Shown here piece by piece: positions 38,561 to 48,438 of a stretch of 64,000 nucleotides of DNA. The DNA is from Candidatus Alistipes faecigallinarum (GTDB lineage Bacteria > Bacteroidota > Bacteroidia > Bacteroidales > Rikenellaceae): contig DXDG01000014.1 of the NCBI GenBank assembly GCA_019115605.1, forward strand, positions 1-64,000, written 5' to 3'. The notes beneath the pieces were generated by a model, which saw nothing but the letters and a program-made list of their open reading frames with translations, searched no databases and was not told where the DNA came from. A program made the translations under genes and the position numbers. How positions within the stretch are numbered: the first letter of the stretch is position 1; every line of letters starts with the position of its first letter.

Positions 38561-40603
38561 CTACCAGATGATCACGCGCTCCTCGACGGGCAGGAACATC
38601 TCGCCGTCGGTGATGCCGAAGGCGTCGTAGAAGTCCTGCAGGTTGCGCAGCGTGGCGTTCACGCGCCACTTGCCCAGCGAGTGCACGTCGAGCTTCGTCA
38701 GACGCGCGATCTCCTCGTCGCGGATGTTCTGTGCCCAGAGCGTCGCGTAGGCCAGGTAGAAGCGCTGTGCGTCGGTGAAACCGTCGATCGGCGCCGGAGC
38801 CTCCTTGCCTTCGAGCGAGTTGTGGTAGGCCGTCCATGCCACGCGCAGACCGCCCTGGTCGGCGATGTTCTCACCCAGCGAGAGCGCGCCGTTGGCGTGC
38901 AGCGCCGGCTCCCCGTCCTTGGCCGGGAGCACCTCGATGGCGTCGAACTGCTTGACCAGGATGTCCGTGCGCTCCTTGAAGGCGGCGGCATCCTCGTCGG
39001 TCCACCAGTTGTTCATGTTGCCGTCCTTGTCGAACTGGCGGCCCTGGTCGTCGAATCCGTGGGTCATCTCGTGGCCGATCACCACGCCGATGGCGCCGTA
39101 GTTCACCGCGTCGTCGGCATCCGGGTTGTAGAAGGGCGGCTGCAGGATGGCGGCCGGGAAGCAGATCTCGTTCGTCGTCGGGTTGTAGTAGGCATTGACC
39201 GTCTGCGGGGTCATGTGCCACTTGGCCTTGTCGACCGGCTTGCCCAGCTCCGAGATGTTGTCCTCGGTGTACCAGATGTTGGCATTGACGATATTCTCCC
39301 AGTAGCTCTTCGCGGGGTCGATCTCGAGCGTCGAGTAGTCCTTCCACTTGTCAGGATAGCCGATCTTCACCGTGAAGGTCGCCAGCTTCTCGCGCGCTTT
39401 GGCCTTCGTGGCGTCGGACATCCACGTCAGCGAGTCGATGTGCTCGCCGAGGGCCGTCTGCAGGTTCTTCACCAGCGCGGTCATGCGCTGCTTGTCCTTC
39501 TCGGGGAAGTACTTGGCCACGTACATCTCGCCGACGGCCTCACCCAGCGTGCCGTTGGGCACCGACATGGCGCGCTTCCAGCGCGGGCGCTGCTCCTGCT
39601 GGCCCGACATCGTGCGGCCGAAGAACTCGAACGAGGCGGTCTGGAAGGCATCGCTCAGGTAGGGCGCCGCGGCGGAGAGGTACTGCGCGGCGAGGTAGTA
39701 GCGCAGCTCCTCGAGCGGCGCGGTCTTCAGCAGCTCGTTGGCCCGGGCGATCGCCGTGGGGGTCGTAACGATGATCGTCTCGAAGTCGCCGATGCCCATC
39801 GTGCGGCAGTAGGCCTCCCAGTCGACGGCGTCGTACGTCTTCTCGAACTCGGCCTTCGGCGTGGGGTTGTACTGCGCGGCGATGTTGCGCAGCTCGACGT
39901 TCGACCACGCCTTCTCGGCCAGCGACGTCTCGATGTGCATCACGCCCTCGACGGCCTGCGGGATCTGCTCCTCGGCGAGGCCCGCCAGACGGAAGAGCGT
40001 CGAGAGATACTCCCTGTAGGCCGTGCGGATCGACTCGTTCTCGGCGTCGAGGTAGTAGTCGCGGTTGCCCATGCCCAGTCCGCCCTGCGAGATGTAGAGG
40101 GCGTTCACGTCGCTGTTCATCAGGTCGGCCTCGACGCCCACGCCGAAGAAGGGGTTGGCCACCGAGTGGTGGAGGCGTGCGACGGCCTCCGTGAGTCCGG
40201 CGCGCTCCCCGATGCCGAGCAGCGCGGCCACCTCGGCCTGCACGGGTGCGGCGCCCTCGGCGTTCAGACGTGCCGAGTCGAGCCCCATCTTGTAGAGGTC
40301 CGCGATCTTCTGCTCGACGCTTCCCGGGGTGGTCTCCAGACGGGTCATCTCCTGGAAGAGCTCGTTGATGCGCTTCTCGTTGTTCTCACGCAGCACGTCG
40401 AACGAGCCGTAGCGCGAGAACTCCGGCTTGAGCGGGTTCTTCGCCTGCCAGCCGCCCGTGGCGTACTGGTAGAAGTCCTGGTTCGGGGCGACCGAGAGGT
40501 CGAAATTCGTTGGGTCGATGGCCGGGACGCCGGCCGTCTTGTTCTGGTTCTGACAGGCTGCCATACATGCCATGGTTGCAGCAAAAAGGATGATTCGTTT
40601 CAT
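38561..40603 (-). CDS. M13-family zinc metallopeptidase (neprilysin/PepO-like)
   Basis: VVIGHEMTHGFDDQGRQFD and ENIADQGG motifs; lipoprotein signal. Confidence 0.96.
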   Translation of the reverse strand: MKRIILFAATMACMAACQNQNKTAGVPAIDPTNFDLSVAPNQDFYQYATGGWQAKNPLKPEFSRYGSFDVLRENNEKRINELFQEMTRLETTPGSVEQKIADLYKMGLDSARLNAEGAAPVQAEVAALLGIGERAGLTEAVARLHHSVANPFFGVGVEADLMNSDVNALYISQGGLGMGNRDYYLDAENESIRTAYREYLSTLFRLAGLAEEQIPQAVEGVMHIETSLAEKAWSNVELRNIAAQYNPTPKAEFEKTYDAVDWEAYCRTMGIGDFETIIVTTPTAIARANELLKTAPLEELRYYLAAQYLSAAAPYLSDAFQTASFEFFGRTMSGQQEQRPRWKRAMSVPNGTLGEAVGEMYVAKYFPEKDKQRMTALVKNLQTALGEHIDSLTWMSDATKAKAREKLATFTVKIGYPDKWKDYSTLEIDPAKSYWENIVNANIWYTEDNISELGKPVDKAKWHMTPQTVNAYYNPTTNEICFPAAILQPPFYNPDADDAVNYGAIGVVIGHEMTHGFDDQGRQFDKDGNMNNWWTDEDAAAFKERTDILVKQFDAIEVLPAKDGEPALHANGALSLGENIADQGGLRVAWTAYHNSLEGKEAPAPIDGFTDAQRFYLAYATLWAQNIRDEEIARLTKLDVHSLGKWRVNATLRNLQDFYDAFGITDGEMFLPVEERVIIW

Positions 40604-40692
40604 CGTTCGTTTCGTATCGGGTTTTTTCGTGAAAAGCGGGAAGCCCGGATGCCGGCGCTTCCCGCTTTCGGTGGTTTGTTGTCGTCGGAATC

Positions 40693-41955
40693 CTATTCGC
40701 GGATGGCCTCCACGCCGGGAAGCGTGCCGAACTCGATGTATTCGAGCAGCGCGCCGCCGCCCGTCGAGATGTAGGATACCTGGTCGGCCAGGCCGAACTT
40801 GTTGATGCAGGCTACCGAGTCGCCGCCGCCGATGAGCGAGTAGGCGCCCTTCTTCGTAGCCTCGGCGATGGCCAGGGCCACCTCCTTCGAGCCGGTTGCG
40901 AACTTGTCGATCTCGAAGACGCCCACCGGACCGTTCCAGAGGATCGTCTTGCAGCCGAGGATGTGCTCGCGGAAGCGCTTCTTGCCCTCGTCGGCAATGT
41001 CGACACCCTCCCAGCCGTCGGGAATGTTGTCGGCCGGAGCGACGTTCGTGTTGGCGTCGGCCGAGAAGGCGTCGGCGATCAGCGCGTCGGGCGACATGAC
41101 GAGCTCGACGCCCTTCTGCTTGGCCAGCTCGAGGATCTCCAGCGCCACGGGGAACATGTCGGGCTCGCAGATCGAATTGCCGACCTTGCCGCCCTGGGCT
41201 GCGGCGAAGGTGTAGGTCATGCCGCCGCCGATGATGATCGAATCGACCTTCTCGATGAGGGCCTTGATCACGCCGATCTTCGACGAAACCTTCGAACCGC
41301 CGATGATCGCGCAGAACGGATGGGCCGGATGCTCCATGACGGCTGCGATGGCCTTGACCTCCTTCTCCATCAGGTAGCCGAACATCTTGTCATTGGGGAA
41401 GTACTTGGCGATCAGGTAGGTCGAAGCGTGCTTGCGGTGTGCCGTGCCGAAGGCGTCGTTGATGTAGCAGTCGGCATACGAGGCGAGCTTCTTGACGAAC
41501 TCCTTCTGCGGACCCTCCTTGAGGGCCTTCTTGGCGGCGTCCTTCTCCTCCTTGGTGGCGTCCTCCGCCAGGCCGCGGGGCTTGCCCTCCTCCTCGGCGT
41601 AGAAACGCAGGTTTTCCAGCAGCATCACCTCGCCCGGCTTGAGCGCCTTGGCCATTTCGGCGGCCTTCTCGCCCATGCAGTCGCCGGCGAAGGCGACCTT
41701 CACGCCGAGGTTCTTCTCGATGGTCGGGACGATCTGCTCGAGCGAATACTTCGGATCGGGATTTTTCTTCGGGCGTCCCATGTGCGACATGAGGATCACC
41801 GCTCCGCCCTTCTCGAGCACCTTCTTGACGGTGGGCATGGCGGCGCGGATGCGCGTATCGTCGGTTACCTCGCCCTTCTCGTTGAGGGGCACGTTGAAGT
41901 CCACGCGGATGATCGCGCGTTTGCCGTTGAAATCGTAGTTGTCGATCGAATTCAT
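40693..41955 (-). CDS. pgk: Phosphoglycerate kinase
   Basis: [41 protein letters not shown]. Confidence 0.97.
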   Translation of the reverse strand: MNSIDNYDFNGKRAIIRVDFNVPLNEKGEVTDDTRIRAAMPTVKKVLEKGGAVILMSHMGRPKKNPDPKYSLEQIVPTIEKNLGVKVAFAGDCMGEKAAEMAKALKPGEVMLLENLRFYAEEEGKPRGLAEDATKEEKDAAKKALKEGPQKEFVKKLASYADCYINDAFGTAHRKHASTYLIAKYFPNDKMFGYLMEKEVKAIAAVMEHPAHPFCAIIGGSKVSSKIGVIKALIEKVDSIIIGGGMTYTFAAAQGGKVGNSICEPDMFPVALEILELAKQKGVELVMSPDALIADAFSADANTNVAPADNIPDGWEGVDIADEGKKRFREHILGCKTILWNGPVGVFEIDKFATGSKEVALAIAEATKKGAYSLIGGGDSVACINKFGLADQVSYISTGGGALLEYIEFGTLPGVEAIRE

Positions 41956-42121
41956 AACGCTGTTATTTTTGGTTGTTTGTTGTAAGTCTTGATCCTTCGG
42001 GGATTCTGCCGCAAAGGTAGGAAAATATTTTCATATCTGTTATTCTCCTAACACGAAAAAGAGACCCCGCAAAAAACACGCCGCGCGGGACCTGCGGCCT
42101 CCGGCGGCGCAGGGCGGCGCA

Positions 42122-43441
42122 TCAGGACCTGTAGCGCACCCAGCGGAGCAGTTCGCGCAGGGTGGGTTTCTTGCCGTACATGAAGATGCCCACGCGGTAG
42201 ATCTTCGCCGCGAACCACACCATGCCCACAAACGAGGCGTAGAGCACCGCGAGCGAGAGCGCCACCTCCCACAGCGGGATGCCGTAGGGGATGCGGGCCA
42301 TCATCACCACGGGCGAGGTGAAGGGGATGATCGAGAACCAGAAGGCCATCGTCGAGTTGGGGTCCTTGATGACGGCGATCATCGCCAGCAGCGCGAGGAT
42401 GATCGGCAGCGTGATGGGCATCTGCAGCTGCGAGGCGTCCTGGACGTTGTCCACGGCCGAGCCCACGGCGGCGAACATCGCCGAGTAGAGGAGGTATCCG
42501 CCGAAGACGAAGAGCAGCAGGCAGACGAAGATCTTGACCACGTAGCCCAGGTCCGTCACGGCGGCCAGCGCCTGCAGCATCTCGGGATCCATGCCTTCCG
42601 TCGCGGCGGCGGGCATGCCCTGCCGCACGGCCTCCACGCCGGCCATCGCTTCGGCGGGCATGAGCTGCGGGAGGACGAAGCTCCCCACGCCGACGATCAG
42701 CACGCCCCAGATGACCACCTGCACGACGGCCACGGCCGCCACGCCGAGGATCTTGCCCATCATCAGGTCGAAGGGCCGCACCGACGAGACCATCACCTCG
42801 AGCACGCGGTTGTTCTTCTCCTCGATGACCGACTGCATGACCATCGAGCCGTAGATCAGCAGGAACATGTAGAGCACGAAGCCCAGGACGTAGCCCGTGG
42901 CCGTGGCGACGACCGTCGACGGCGCCTGCGACTCTTCCTCCTGCGACTGGTCGTTGCGGAAGGTCTGCAGCGTGACGGTGGTCTTCACCGCGTCGAGGAT
43001 CTGCTGCAGGTTTTCGATCTCGTAGGCCTTGAGCTTCTCGGTTTCGAGGATCTGCTCGATCTGCCCCGTGATGGCGCTTTCGAGCGAGAGCGACGAGGAG
43101 GAGTTGGCGTAGAGCTTCACGTCCGAGGGGTTTTCGAGGATGTCGGCGCCGATCCACAGCACCCCGAAGTGGTCGGTGAGCTGCCGGCGCGCCGAGTCGA
43201 GCTCCAGGTCTATGGGCTCGAAGACGACCTCCGCGTTGCTTTCGAGCCGCGGGGCGACAAGCCCGCTGCGGTCGATGACGGCGATGCGTTTCGTCTCGCT
43301 GCCCGAATACTCCATGATGAGCGCCGGGGCGACCATCAGGGCGATCATCAGCACGGGCATGAGGATCGTGGTGATGATAAAGGACTTTTTCCGTACGCGT
43401 TCGTTGAATTCGCGCTGGATAATGAGGCTTATGTTGGACAT
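42122..43441 (-). CDS. ABC-2 type exporter permease (NatB-like)
   Basis: N-terminal TM, large periplasmic domain, C-terminal TM cluster; near the ATPase gene. Confidence 0.88.
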   Translation of the reverse strand: MSNISLIIQREFNERVRKKSFIITTILMPVLMIALMVAPALIMEYSGSETKRIAVIDRSGLVAPRLESNAEVVFEPIDLELDSARRQLTDHFGVLWIGADILENPSDVKLYANSSSSLSLESAITGQIEQILETEKLKAYEIENLQQILDAVKTTVTLQTFRNDQSQEEESQAPSTVVATATGYVLGFVLYMFLLIYGSMVMQSVIEEKNNRVLEVMVSSVRPFDLMMGKILGVAAVAVVQVVIWGVLIVGVGSFVLPQLMPAEAMAGVEAVRQGMPAAATEGMDPEMLQALAAVTDLGYVVKIFVCLLLFVFGGYLLYSAMFAAVGSAVDNVQDASQLQMPITLPIILALLAMIAVIKDPNSTMAFWFSIIPFTSPVVMMARIPYGIPLWEVALSLAVLYASFVGMVWFAAKIYRVGIFMYGKKPTLRELLRWVRYRS

Positions 43442-43453
43442 GGTGTGTGGATT

Positions 43454-43684
43454 TTATCGGTTTTTGTTTGCGGCCGTTTCCCGGGAGGCCGTTTTCCGGA
43501 TGCGGAGCGCGAGCAGGATGCCGCAGCACAGCGTGATGGCCGAAAGCGTGAGCCGCAGCGCGCTCTCCTCTACCCGCATGCCGTGGACGAGGCCGTACAT
43601 GCCCAGTCCCAGGCATACGCCGGCGAGTATCCCTGCGGCGGTGCTTCCCCTGCGGCGGGCCGCCTGTCGTTCGTGGGTTTTCAT
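43454..43684 (-). CDS. Small two-TM hypothetical membrane protein
   Basis: 76 aa with two hydrophobic segments, between permease and ATPase genes on the same strand. Confidence 0.6.
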   Translation of the reverse strand: MKTHERQAARRRGSTAAGILAGVCLGLGMYGLVHGMRVEESALRLTLSAITLCCGILLALRIRKTASRETAANKNR

Positions 43685-43688
43685 GGGG

Positions 43689-44612
43689 TCAGAACTCTCC
43701 GTTCACGGCGCGGATGAAGATGTCGTTCATCGAGGGGATGATCTCGCGGAACGAGCGCAGCTCGACCGCCTCGTTGGCGGCGGCGACCACCCGCCGCACC
43801 GCCCCGTCGTCGGGAATGTGGATGCGCAGCGTGCGGTAGGCCGTGGCCTCGTCGGCCGGGCGTTCGAGGATCTCGCAGCAGCCGTCGAGCGCGCGGCGCA
43901 GCGCCTCCTCGTCGCCGCGGTAGTCCACCTCGAAGAGGTTGGCGCCGTGGCGCCGGCGGATCTCGTCGACGCGCCCCGAGAGGATGTTCCGCGACTTGTT
44001 GATGAGCGTGATGTGGTCGCAGATCTCCTCGACCGAGGACATGTTGTGCGTCGAGAAGATCACCGTGGCGCCCCGGTCGCGCAGGGCGAGGATCTCCTCC
44101 TTGAGCAGGTTGGCGTTGATCGGGTCGAAGCCCGAGAAGGGTTCGTCGAAGATCAGCAGCTCGGGTTCGTGCAGCACCGTGACGATGAACTGCACCTTCT
44201 GGGCCATGCCCTTCGAGAGCTCCTCGACCCGCTTGTCCCACCAGCCCGTGATGCCGAACTTCTCGAACCACTGCCGCAGCCGCTGCATGGCGTCGCGCCG
44301 CGAAAGCCCCTTCAGACGGGCGAAGAAGAGCGCCTGTTCGCCCACCTTCATCTTCTTGTAGAGGCCGCGCTCCTCGGGCAGGTAGCCGATGCGGTAGATG
44401 TCTTCGGGGGCGATCTCGTGCCCGTCGAAGAGAACGCGCCCGCTGTCGGGCGCCGTGATGCGGTTGATGATGCGGATCAGCGTCGTCTTGCCCGCGCCGT
44501 TGGGTCCGAGCAGTCCGTAGACCGATCCGCGGGGAATGGAAACCGAGACGTCGTCGAGCGCCGTGTGCGCCGCGTAGCGTTTGGTAACGTGTTCAGCCGT
44601 AAGCAGGTCCAT
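43689..44612 (-). CDS. ABC transporter ATP-binding protein (NatA-like)
   Basis: GLLGPNGAGKTTLIRIINRI Walker A; ELSKGMAQKVQF signature; LLIFDEPFSGFDP. Confidence 0.95.
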   Translation of the reverse strand: MDLLTAEHVTKRYAAHTALDDVSVSIPRGSVYGLLGPNGAGKTTLIRIINRITAPDSGRVLFDGHEIAPEDIYRIGYLPEERGLYKKMKVGEQALFFARLKGLSRRDAMQRLRQWFEKFGITGWWDKRVEELSKGMAQKVQFIVTVLHEPELLIFDEPFSGFDPINANLLKEEILALRDRGATVIFSTHNMSSVEEICDHITLINKSRNILSGRVDEIRRRHGANLFEVDYRGDEEALRRALDGCCEILERPADEATAYRTLRIHIPDDGAVRRVVAAANEAVELRSFREIIPSMNDIFIRAVNGEF

Positions 44613-44648
44613 AAGTGTCAGAATGGATGTTTTCGAAGTTTACGTCAG

Positions 44649-44679
44649 CAAATATAACGAATGAATTTCGAAAATCAAA
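44649..44679 (-). promoter_or_regulatory. Bacteroidota-type promoter of the NatA-like gene
   Basis: Minus strand TTTG-N19-TATATTTG (+ strand CAAATATA 44649-44656, CAAA 44676-44679). Confidence 0.8.
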
Positions 44680-44684
44680 AAAAT

Positions 44685-44701
44685 TTTATCGTTTTTCGAT
44701 A
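44685..44701. promoter_or_regulatory. Palindromic upstream element TTTATCGTTTTTCGATA, second copy
   Basis: 17-bp identity to 18438-18454 at the same 7-nt distance from the -33 box. Confidence 0.6.
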
Positions 44702-44900
44702 TCGGGTGTGCGATTCTGCCGTCCGGGCGGCCCTGCGGCGGGATTGTCGCGGGGTTCTTTCCGGGGGTGCCGGGGGGATCTGGCGGCGCTTGTGCCGGGG
44801 GCTTTCCGGGGATTTCGCGGGGATCTTTCCGGGTTGCCGCGGGGAGCCGGGGTCTTCCGGGCGGGGGCGTTGCCGGCCCTGCGGCGGGGGCGGGACGGTG

Positions 44901-45326
44901 TTACCGGGACTCGGGGAAGGCCGGCTGCGGAGCCGTGGCGGCGGGTTCCGAGGAGACGATGCTGTCGACGATGAACTTCGTGAAGCCGCGCCAGGGCAGC
45001 GCCCCGAAGTACTCCCTGTAGTGCAGTTCGACGGTACGGCCGCCCTGCAGCATCAGCCGGCGGGCCAGCTCCGCGTCGCGCACCGAGAACTCGAACTCGT
45101 AGGACTGCACCGTGCCGGCCGTGCGCGAACGGATGCCCGACTGGATGAGCTTGCCCTCGTAGGTCTTGAAGATCACGCCCTTGCGGACGACGTAGTTCAG
45201 TTCGCCGCTCTTCACGCCCTCGCCGAAGACGAACCAGAAGCGGAAATAGAGAAAGAGGGCGAGGCCGGCGACGAGCACGGCCAGCAGGATGTAACCGAAT
45301 TTTTTCATGGGACGGGTCTGTTTCAT
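44901..45326 (-). CDS. Conserved-looking single-TM hypothetical protein
   Basis: 141 aa, N-terminal TM anchor, good codon pattern, own promoter-like CAAAGATA at 45347-45354 (minus strand). Confidence 0.7.
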   Translation of the reverse strand: MKQTRPMKKFGYILLAVLVAGLALFLYFRFWFVFGEGVKSGELNYVVRKGVIFKTYEGKLIQSGIRSRTAGTVQSYEFEFSVRDAELARRLMLQGGRTVELHYREYFGALPWRGFTKFIVDSIVSSEPAATAPQPAFPESR

Positions 45327-45481
45327 GCGATTTGCCTTGTCGGAGCCAAAGATAGCGATTTGGTGCGGATCCGCACCCCGCGCGGGGCGAAATTTTCATC
45401 CGCGGAGCCGCTTTGCCGCCCGACGCACCGAAACGCACGATTTTTTCGTTATCTTTAGGTCGTGAAAGTCTCCCCGATATC

Positions 45482-48418
45482 GTGAAAGAGTCCCGATTCG
45501 TCAAAACGAAGATCGCCGCGGGCTACGTGATCCTCATTGCGGCCTGCATCCTCTCGGTGGGTTATGTCTACCGGACGGTGGTGCGCTACGGCGCGCCCGA
45601 CGGCAGCTACGCCCTGCTGCAGAGCAAACGCCGCGCCGTGAACGAGGTGCTCTACCACCTTTACCAGGCCGAGAGCTACGGACAGCTCATGATCGCCGGC
45701 TACCAGTCGTGCGAGGCGCTCTACCGCCGCGAGCTGCGCGCCGTGCGCGGGTGCATCGACTCGCTGCGCCGTTTCGACGGGAGCGTCGACTCGCTGCAGA
45801 CGATGCGTCTGGACAGCATCGTGCGGCTGCTCGCCGACAAGGAGCAGCGGACGATGAGCCTGCGCCGCTCGATCCGCTCGGGCGGCACGGCCAGCCTGCT
45901 CGACAAGAACATCCGCGCCCTGATCGAGGGGCCGGAGAATCCCGCCGCGGAGGGGGGCCTCCCGGCCGACTCGCTGGCCCGGGCCGACTCGCTGCGGCCG
46001 GGCGACACGCTGCGGCGCGAGGTCCCGTGGCGGCCGGCGCCTTCCGATTCGCTGCTGCGCGCCGACGCACGGATGCGCGCCGACTCGCTCTCCGGAGCCG
46101 ATCCGCCGCGGACGGATTCGCTGCCGGGCGTGCTCTCCGCCGCGGCGCACCCTCTTCGCGAAGCGGCGCGCCCCGCGGCCCTGCGCGGCGATACGCTGCC
46201 CCGGCCCCGCATCGTCCACTCCGACACGGTGGCCGTGCCGCACCCCAAGCGGCGCTTCTTCCGCCGCCTGGCCGACCTGTTCAGCCCGCCGAAGGATGCC
46301 GCCGACGTGGTCATCTCGCGCCGCGAGATCCTCGTCGACACCCTCCCGGCCCCCGCGGGCCCCGATCCCGGGGCGATCCGCGATACGATCGCCCTGGTGC
46401 TGCGCGCCCTGCAGGACAGCGTTACGAGCGAGCGCCTGGACATCTACGACACGGCCTGGCGCGAGGGGCTCCGCCTGCGCTACAGCAACGACCTGGTCAA
46501 TGCCAAGATCTACCGCCTGATCCTCGACTTCGAGGAGGAGGAGACCCAGTACCTCATGGCCCGCATCGACGCCCGCGAGGCGCTGCGCAGCCGCTCGTCG
46601 CACCTGCTGGGCGGCGTGGCCGCGGGGGCCGTGGCGCTCATGCTGCTCTTCGTGGCCATCTCGTGGCGCGACATCAACCGCAGCAACCGCTACCGCCGGG
46701 CCCTCGAACGGGCCAACCGCGACAACGAGGCGCTGCTCGCCGCCCGCGAACAGCTCATGCTGGCCATCACGCACGACATCAAGGCGCCGCTCGGCTCGGT
46801 GATGGGCTACATCGACCTGCTCTCGCGCCTGACCGGCGACAAGCGCCAGCAGCTCTATCTGGCGAACATGAAGGCCTCGGCCGACCACCTGCTGGCCCTC
46901 GTGAAGAGCCTGCTCGACTTCTACCGCCTCGACGCCCACAAGATGGAGGTCGAGCCCGTGGTCTTCAACCCCGCGCAGCTCTTCGACACGATCCGCACGG
47001 GATTCGCCGCGGCGGCCGCCGCCAAGGGGCTCGACCTGCGGCTCGAAGCAGCGGCGGGCGCCGACCGCGAGGTGGTGGGCGACGCCTTCCGCATCCGGCA
47101 GATCGCCGACAACCTGGTGTCCAACGCACTGAAGTTCACCGACCGCGGCTCCGTGACGCTGCGCGTGGACGTGGCCGACGGACAGCTCACCTTCTCGGTG
47201 CGCGACACGGGCCGCGGCATCGCCCCCGAGGAGCGCGAGCGGATCTTCGCCGAGTTCGTGCGCCTGCGTTCGGCCCGGGGGGTCGACGGCTTCGGCCTCG
47301 GCCTCTCGATCGTCGACCGCCTCGTCAAGCTCCTCGGCGGCTCGCTCTCGCTCGACAGCACCCCCGGCCGCGGCAGCCGCTTCCTCGTAACGCTCCCCGT
47401 GGAGCGCGCCCCCGAAGGGAGCCGGTCGGCCGCCGCGACGGCGGAGGGGAGCCCCGGGGAGCTCCCGGCCCTGCGTCTGCTTCTGGTGGACGACGACCCG
47501 CTGCAGCTGGAGATGGTCGCCGCGATGTGCCGCCGCGCGGGGCTCGCCGCCGAGTGCTGCCAGTATCCCGAATATGCCGGGCGGCTCGTGGCCGAAAACC
47601 GCTTCGATGCGGTCGTTACCGACATTCAGATGCCCTCCTGCGACGGATTCCGCGTCCTGGAGGAGGTGCACCGCGCGGCGCCCGGGCTGCCCGTCGTGGC
47701 CGTCTCGGCCCGCGGCGACCTCGATGCCGCGGAATTTGCCGCCCGCGGCTTCGCGGCCTGTCTGCGCAAGCCCTTCACCTACGGCGAGCTGGTCGAGGCG
47801 CTCCGCACGGCCGTAGGAACGGCTGCGAAAACGGCTGCGAAAACGGCCGCGACGGAGGCTTCGGCTTCCGGTAAGGGTTCCGACAGGGGTTCCGGCGAGG
47901 CTTCCGGCAGGGGGTCCGACAGGGGTTCCGGCGAGGCTTCCGGCAGGGGTTCCGGCGAGGCCGCCCTTTCCGAAATACCTGCCGCCCGCGGGGAGCCGGC
48001 CCCGGCTTCCGAAACCCCCGCCGCGGAGGTGGCGGAGGTGGCGGGCACGGCCGTGTGCGGCTGGAACCTGGCGGCCCTCACGGCCTTCGCGGGCGACGAC
48101 CGGGAGGCGGCCCGCTCGATCCTCGACTCTTTTGTCGGGCAGACGACGGCCAACGTCGAGGCGCTCCGCGCGGCTCTCGAAGGGGGTGATGATGCGGCGG
48201 CAAAGGCCCTGGCGCACAAGATGCTGCCGCTGCTGACGATGCTCGGGGACAACGACGTGGCCACGGTGCTACGGCAGGCCGAGACGGCACCCGGGGCCTT
48301 CGACGCCCCGCTCCGCGAGGCGCTCCGCGGAGCCGTCGCGCGCATCGGGGAGGGCGTTGCCGCCGTGGCGGCCGCATTGCGCGAAAAAGCCCCGGCCGAG
48401 GCTGCCCGAACGGAATAA
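45482..48418 (+). CDS. Hybrid sensor histidine kinase (periplasmic domain, HisKA, HATPase, REC, Hpt)
   Basis: LAITHDIKAPLGSVMGYIDLL H-box, GRGIAPEERERIF, REC VTDIQMPSCDGF, Hpt ALAHKMLPLLTMLG; GTG 45482 preferred because TATCTTTA lies at about 45450. Confidence 0.88.
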   Translation: MKESRFVKTKIAAGYVILIAACILSVGYVYRTVVRYGAPDGSYALLQSKRRAVNEVLYHLYQAESYGQLMIAGYQSCEALYRRELRAVRGCIDSLRRFDGSVDSLQTMRLDSIVRLLADKEQRTMSLRRSIRSGGTASLLDKNIRALIEGPENPAAEGGLPADSLARADSLRPGDTLRREVPWRPAPSDSLLRADARMRADSLSGADPPRTDSLPGVLSAAAHPLREAARPAALRGDTLPRPRIVHSDTVAVPHPKRRFFRRLADLFSPPKDAADVVISRREILVDTLPAPAGPDPGAIRDTIALVLRALQDSVTSERLDIYDTAWREGLRLRYSNDLVNAKIYRLILDFEEEETQYLMARIDAREALRSRSSHLLGGVAAGAVALMLLFVAISWRDINRSNRYRRALERANRDNEALLAAREQLMLAITHDIKAPLGSVMGYIDLLSRLTGDKRQQLYLANMKASADHLLALVKSLLDFYRLDAHKMEVEPVVFNPAQLFDTIRTGFAAAAAAKGLDLRLEAAAGADREVVGDAFRIRQIADNLVSNALKFTDRGSVTLRVDVADGQLTFSVRDTGRGIAPEERERIFAEFVRLRSARGVDGFGLGLSIVDRLVKLLGGSLSLDSTPGRGSRFLVTLPVERAPEGSRSAAATAEGSPGELPALRLLLVDDDPLQLEMVAAMCRRAGLAAECCQYPEYAGRLVAENRFDAVVTDIQMPSCDGFRVLEEVHRAAPGLPVVAVSARGDLDAAEFAARGFAACLRKPFTYGELVEALRTAVGTAAKTAAKTAATEASASGKGSDRGSGEASGRGSDRGSGEASGRGSGEAALSEIPAARGEPAPASETPAAEVAEVAGTAVCGWNLAALTAFAGDDREAARSILDSFVGQTTANVEALRAALEGGDDAAAKALAHKMLPLLTMLGDNDVATVLRQAETAPGAFDAPLREALRGAVARIGEGVAAVAAALREKAPAEAARTE
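47819..47970 (+). repeat. In-frame 36-bp tandem repeat plus 12-bp AAKT repeat in the kinase linker
   Basis: GG(T/G)TCCGACAGGGGTTCCGGCGAGGCTTCCGGCAGG at 47876 and 47912, partial copy at 47948. Confidence 0.88.
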
Positions 48419-48423
48419 TTGCC

Positions 48424-48431
48424 TATCTTTG
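48424..48431 (+). promoter_or_regulatory. -7 element TATCTTTG, 7 nt upstream of the regulator ATG
   Basis: Exact TAnnTTTG match; spacing predicts a near-leaderless mRNA. Confidence 0.55.
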
Positions 48432-48438
48432 TACCGGT

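Noticed and set aside
38022-38630. 120-202 aa ORFs in the 38.0-38.6 kb intergenic region
   Set aside because: Read through a bidirectional terminator and repeats; low-complexity translations in several frames.
35753-40774. 1673-aa + strand ORF
   Set aside because: Runs out of frame across the patatin gene and antisense to the M13 peptidase gene; composition is an Arg/Pro/His-rich GC artefact.
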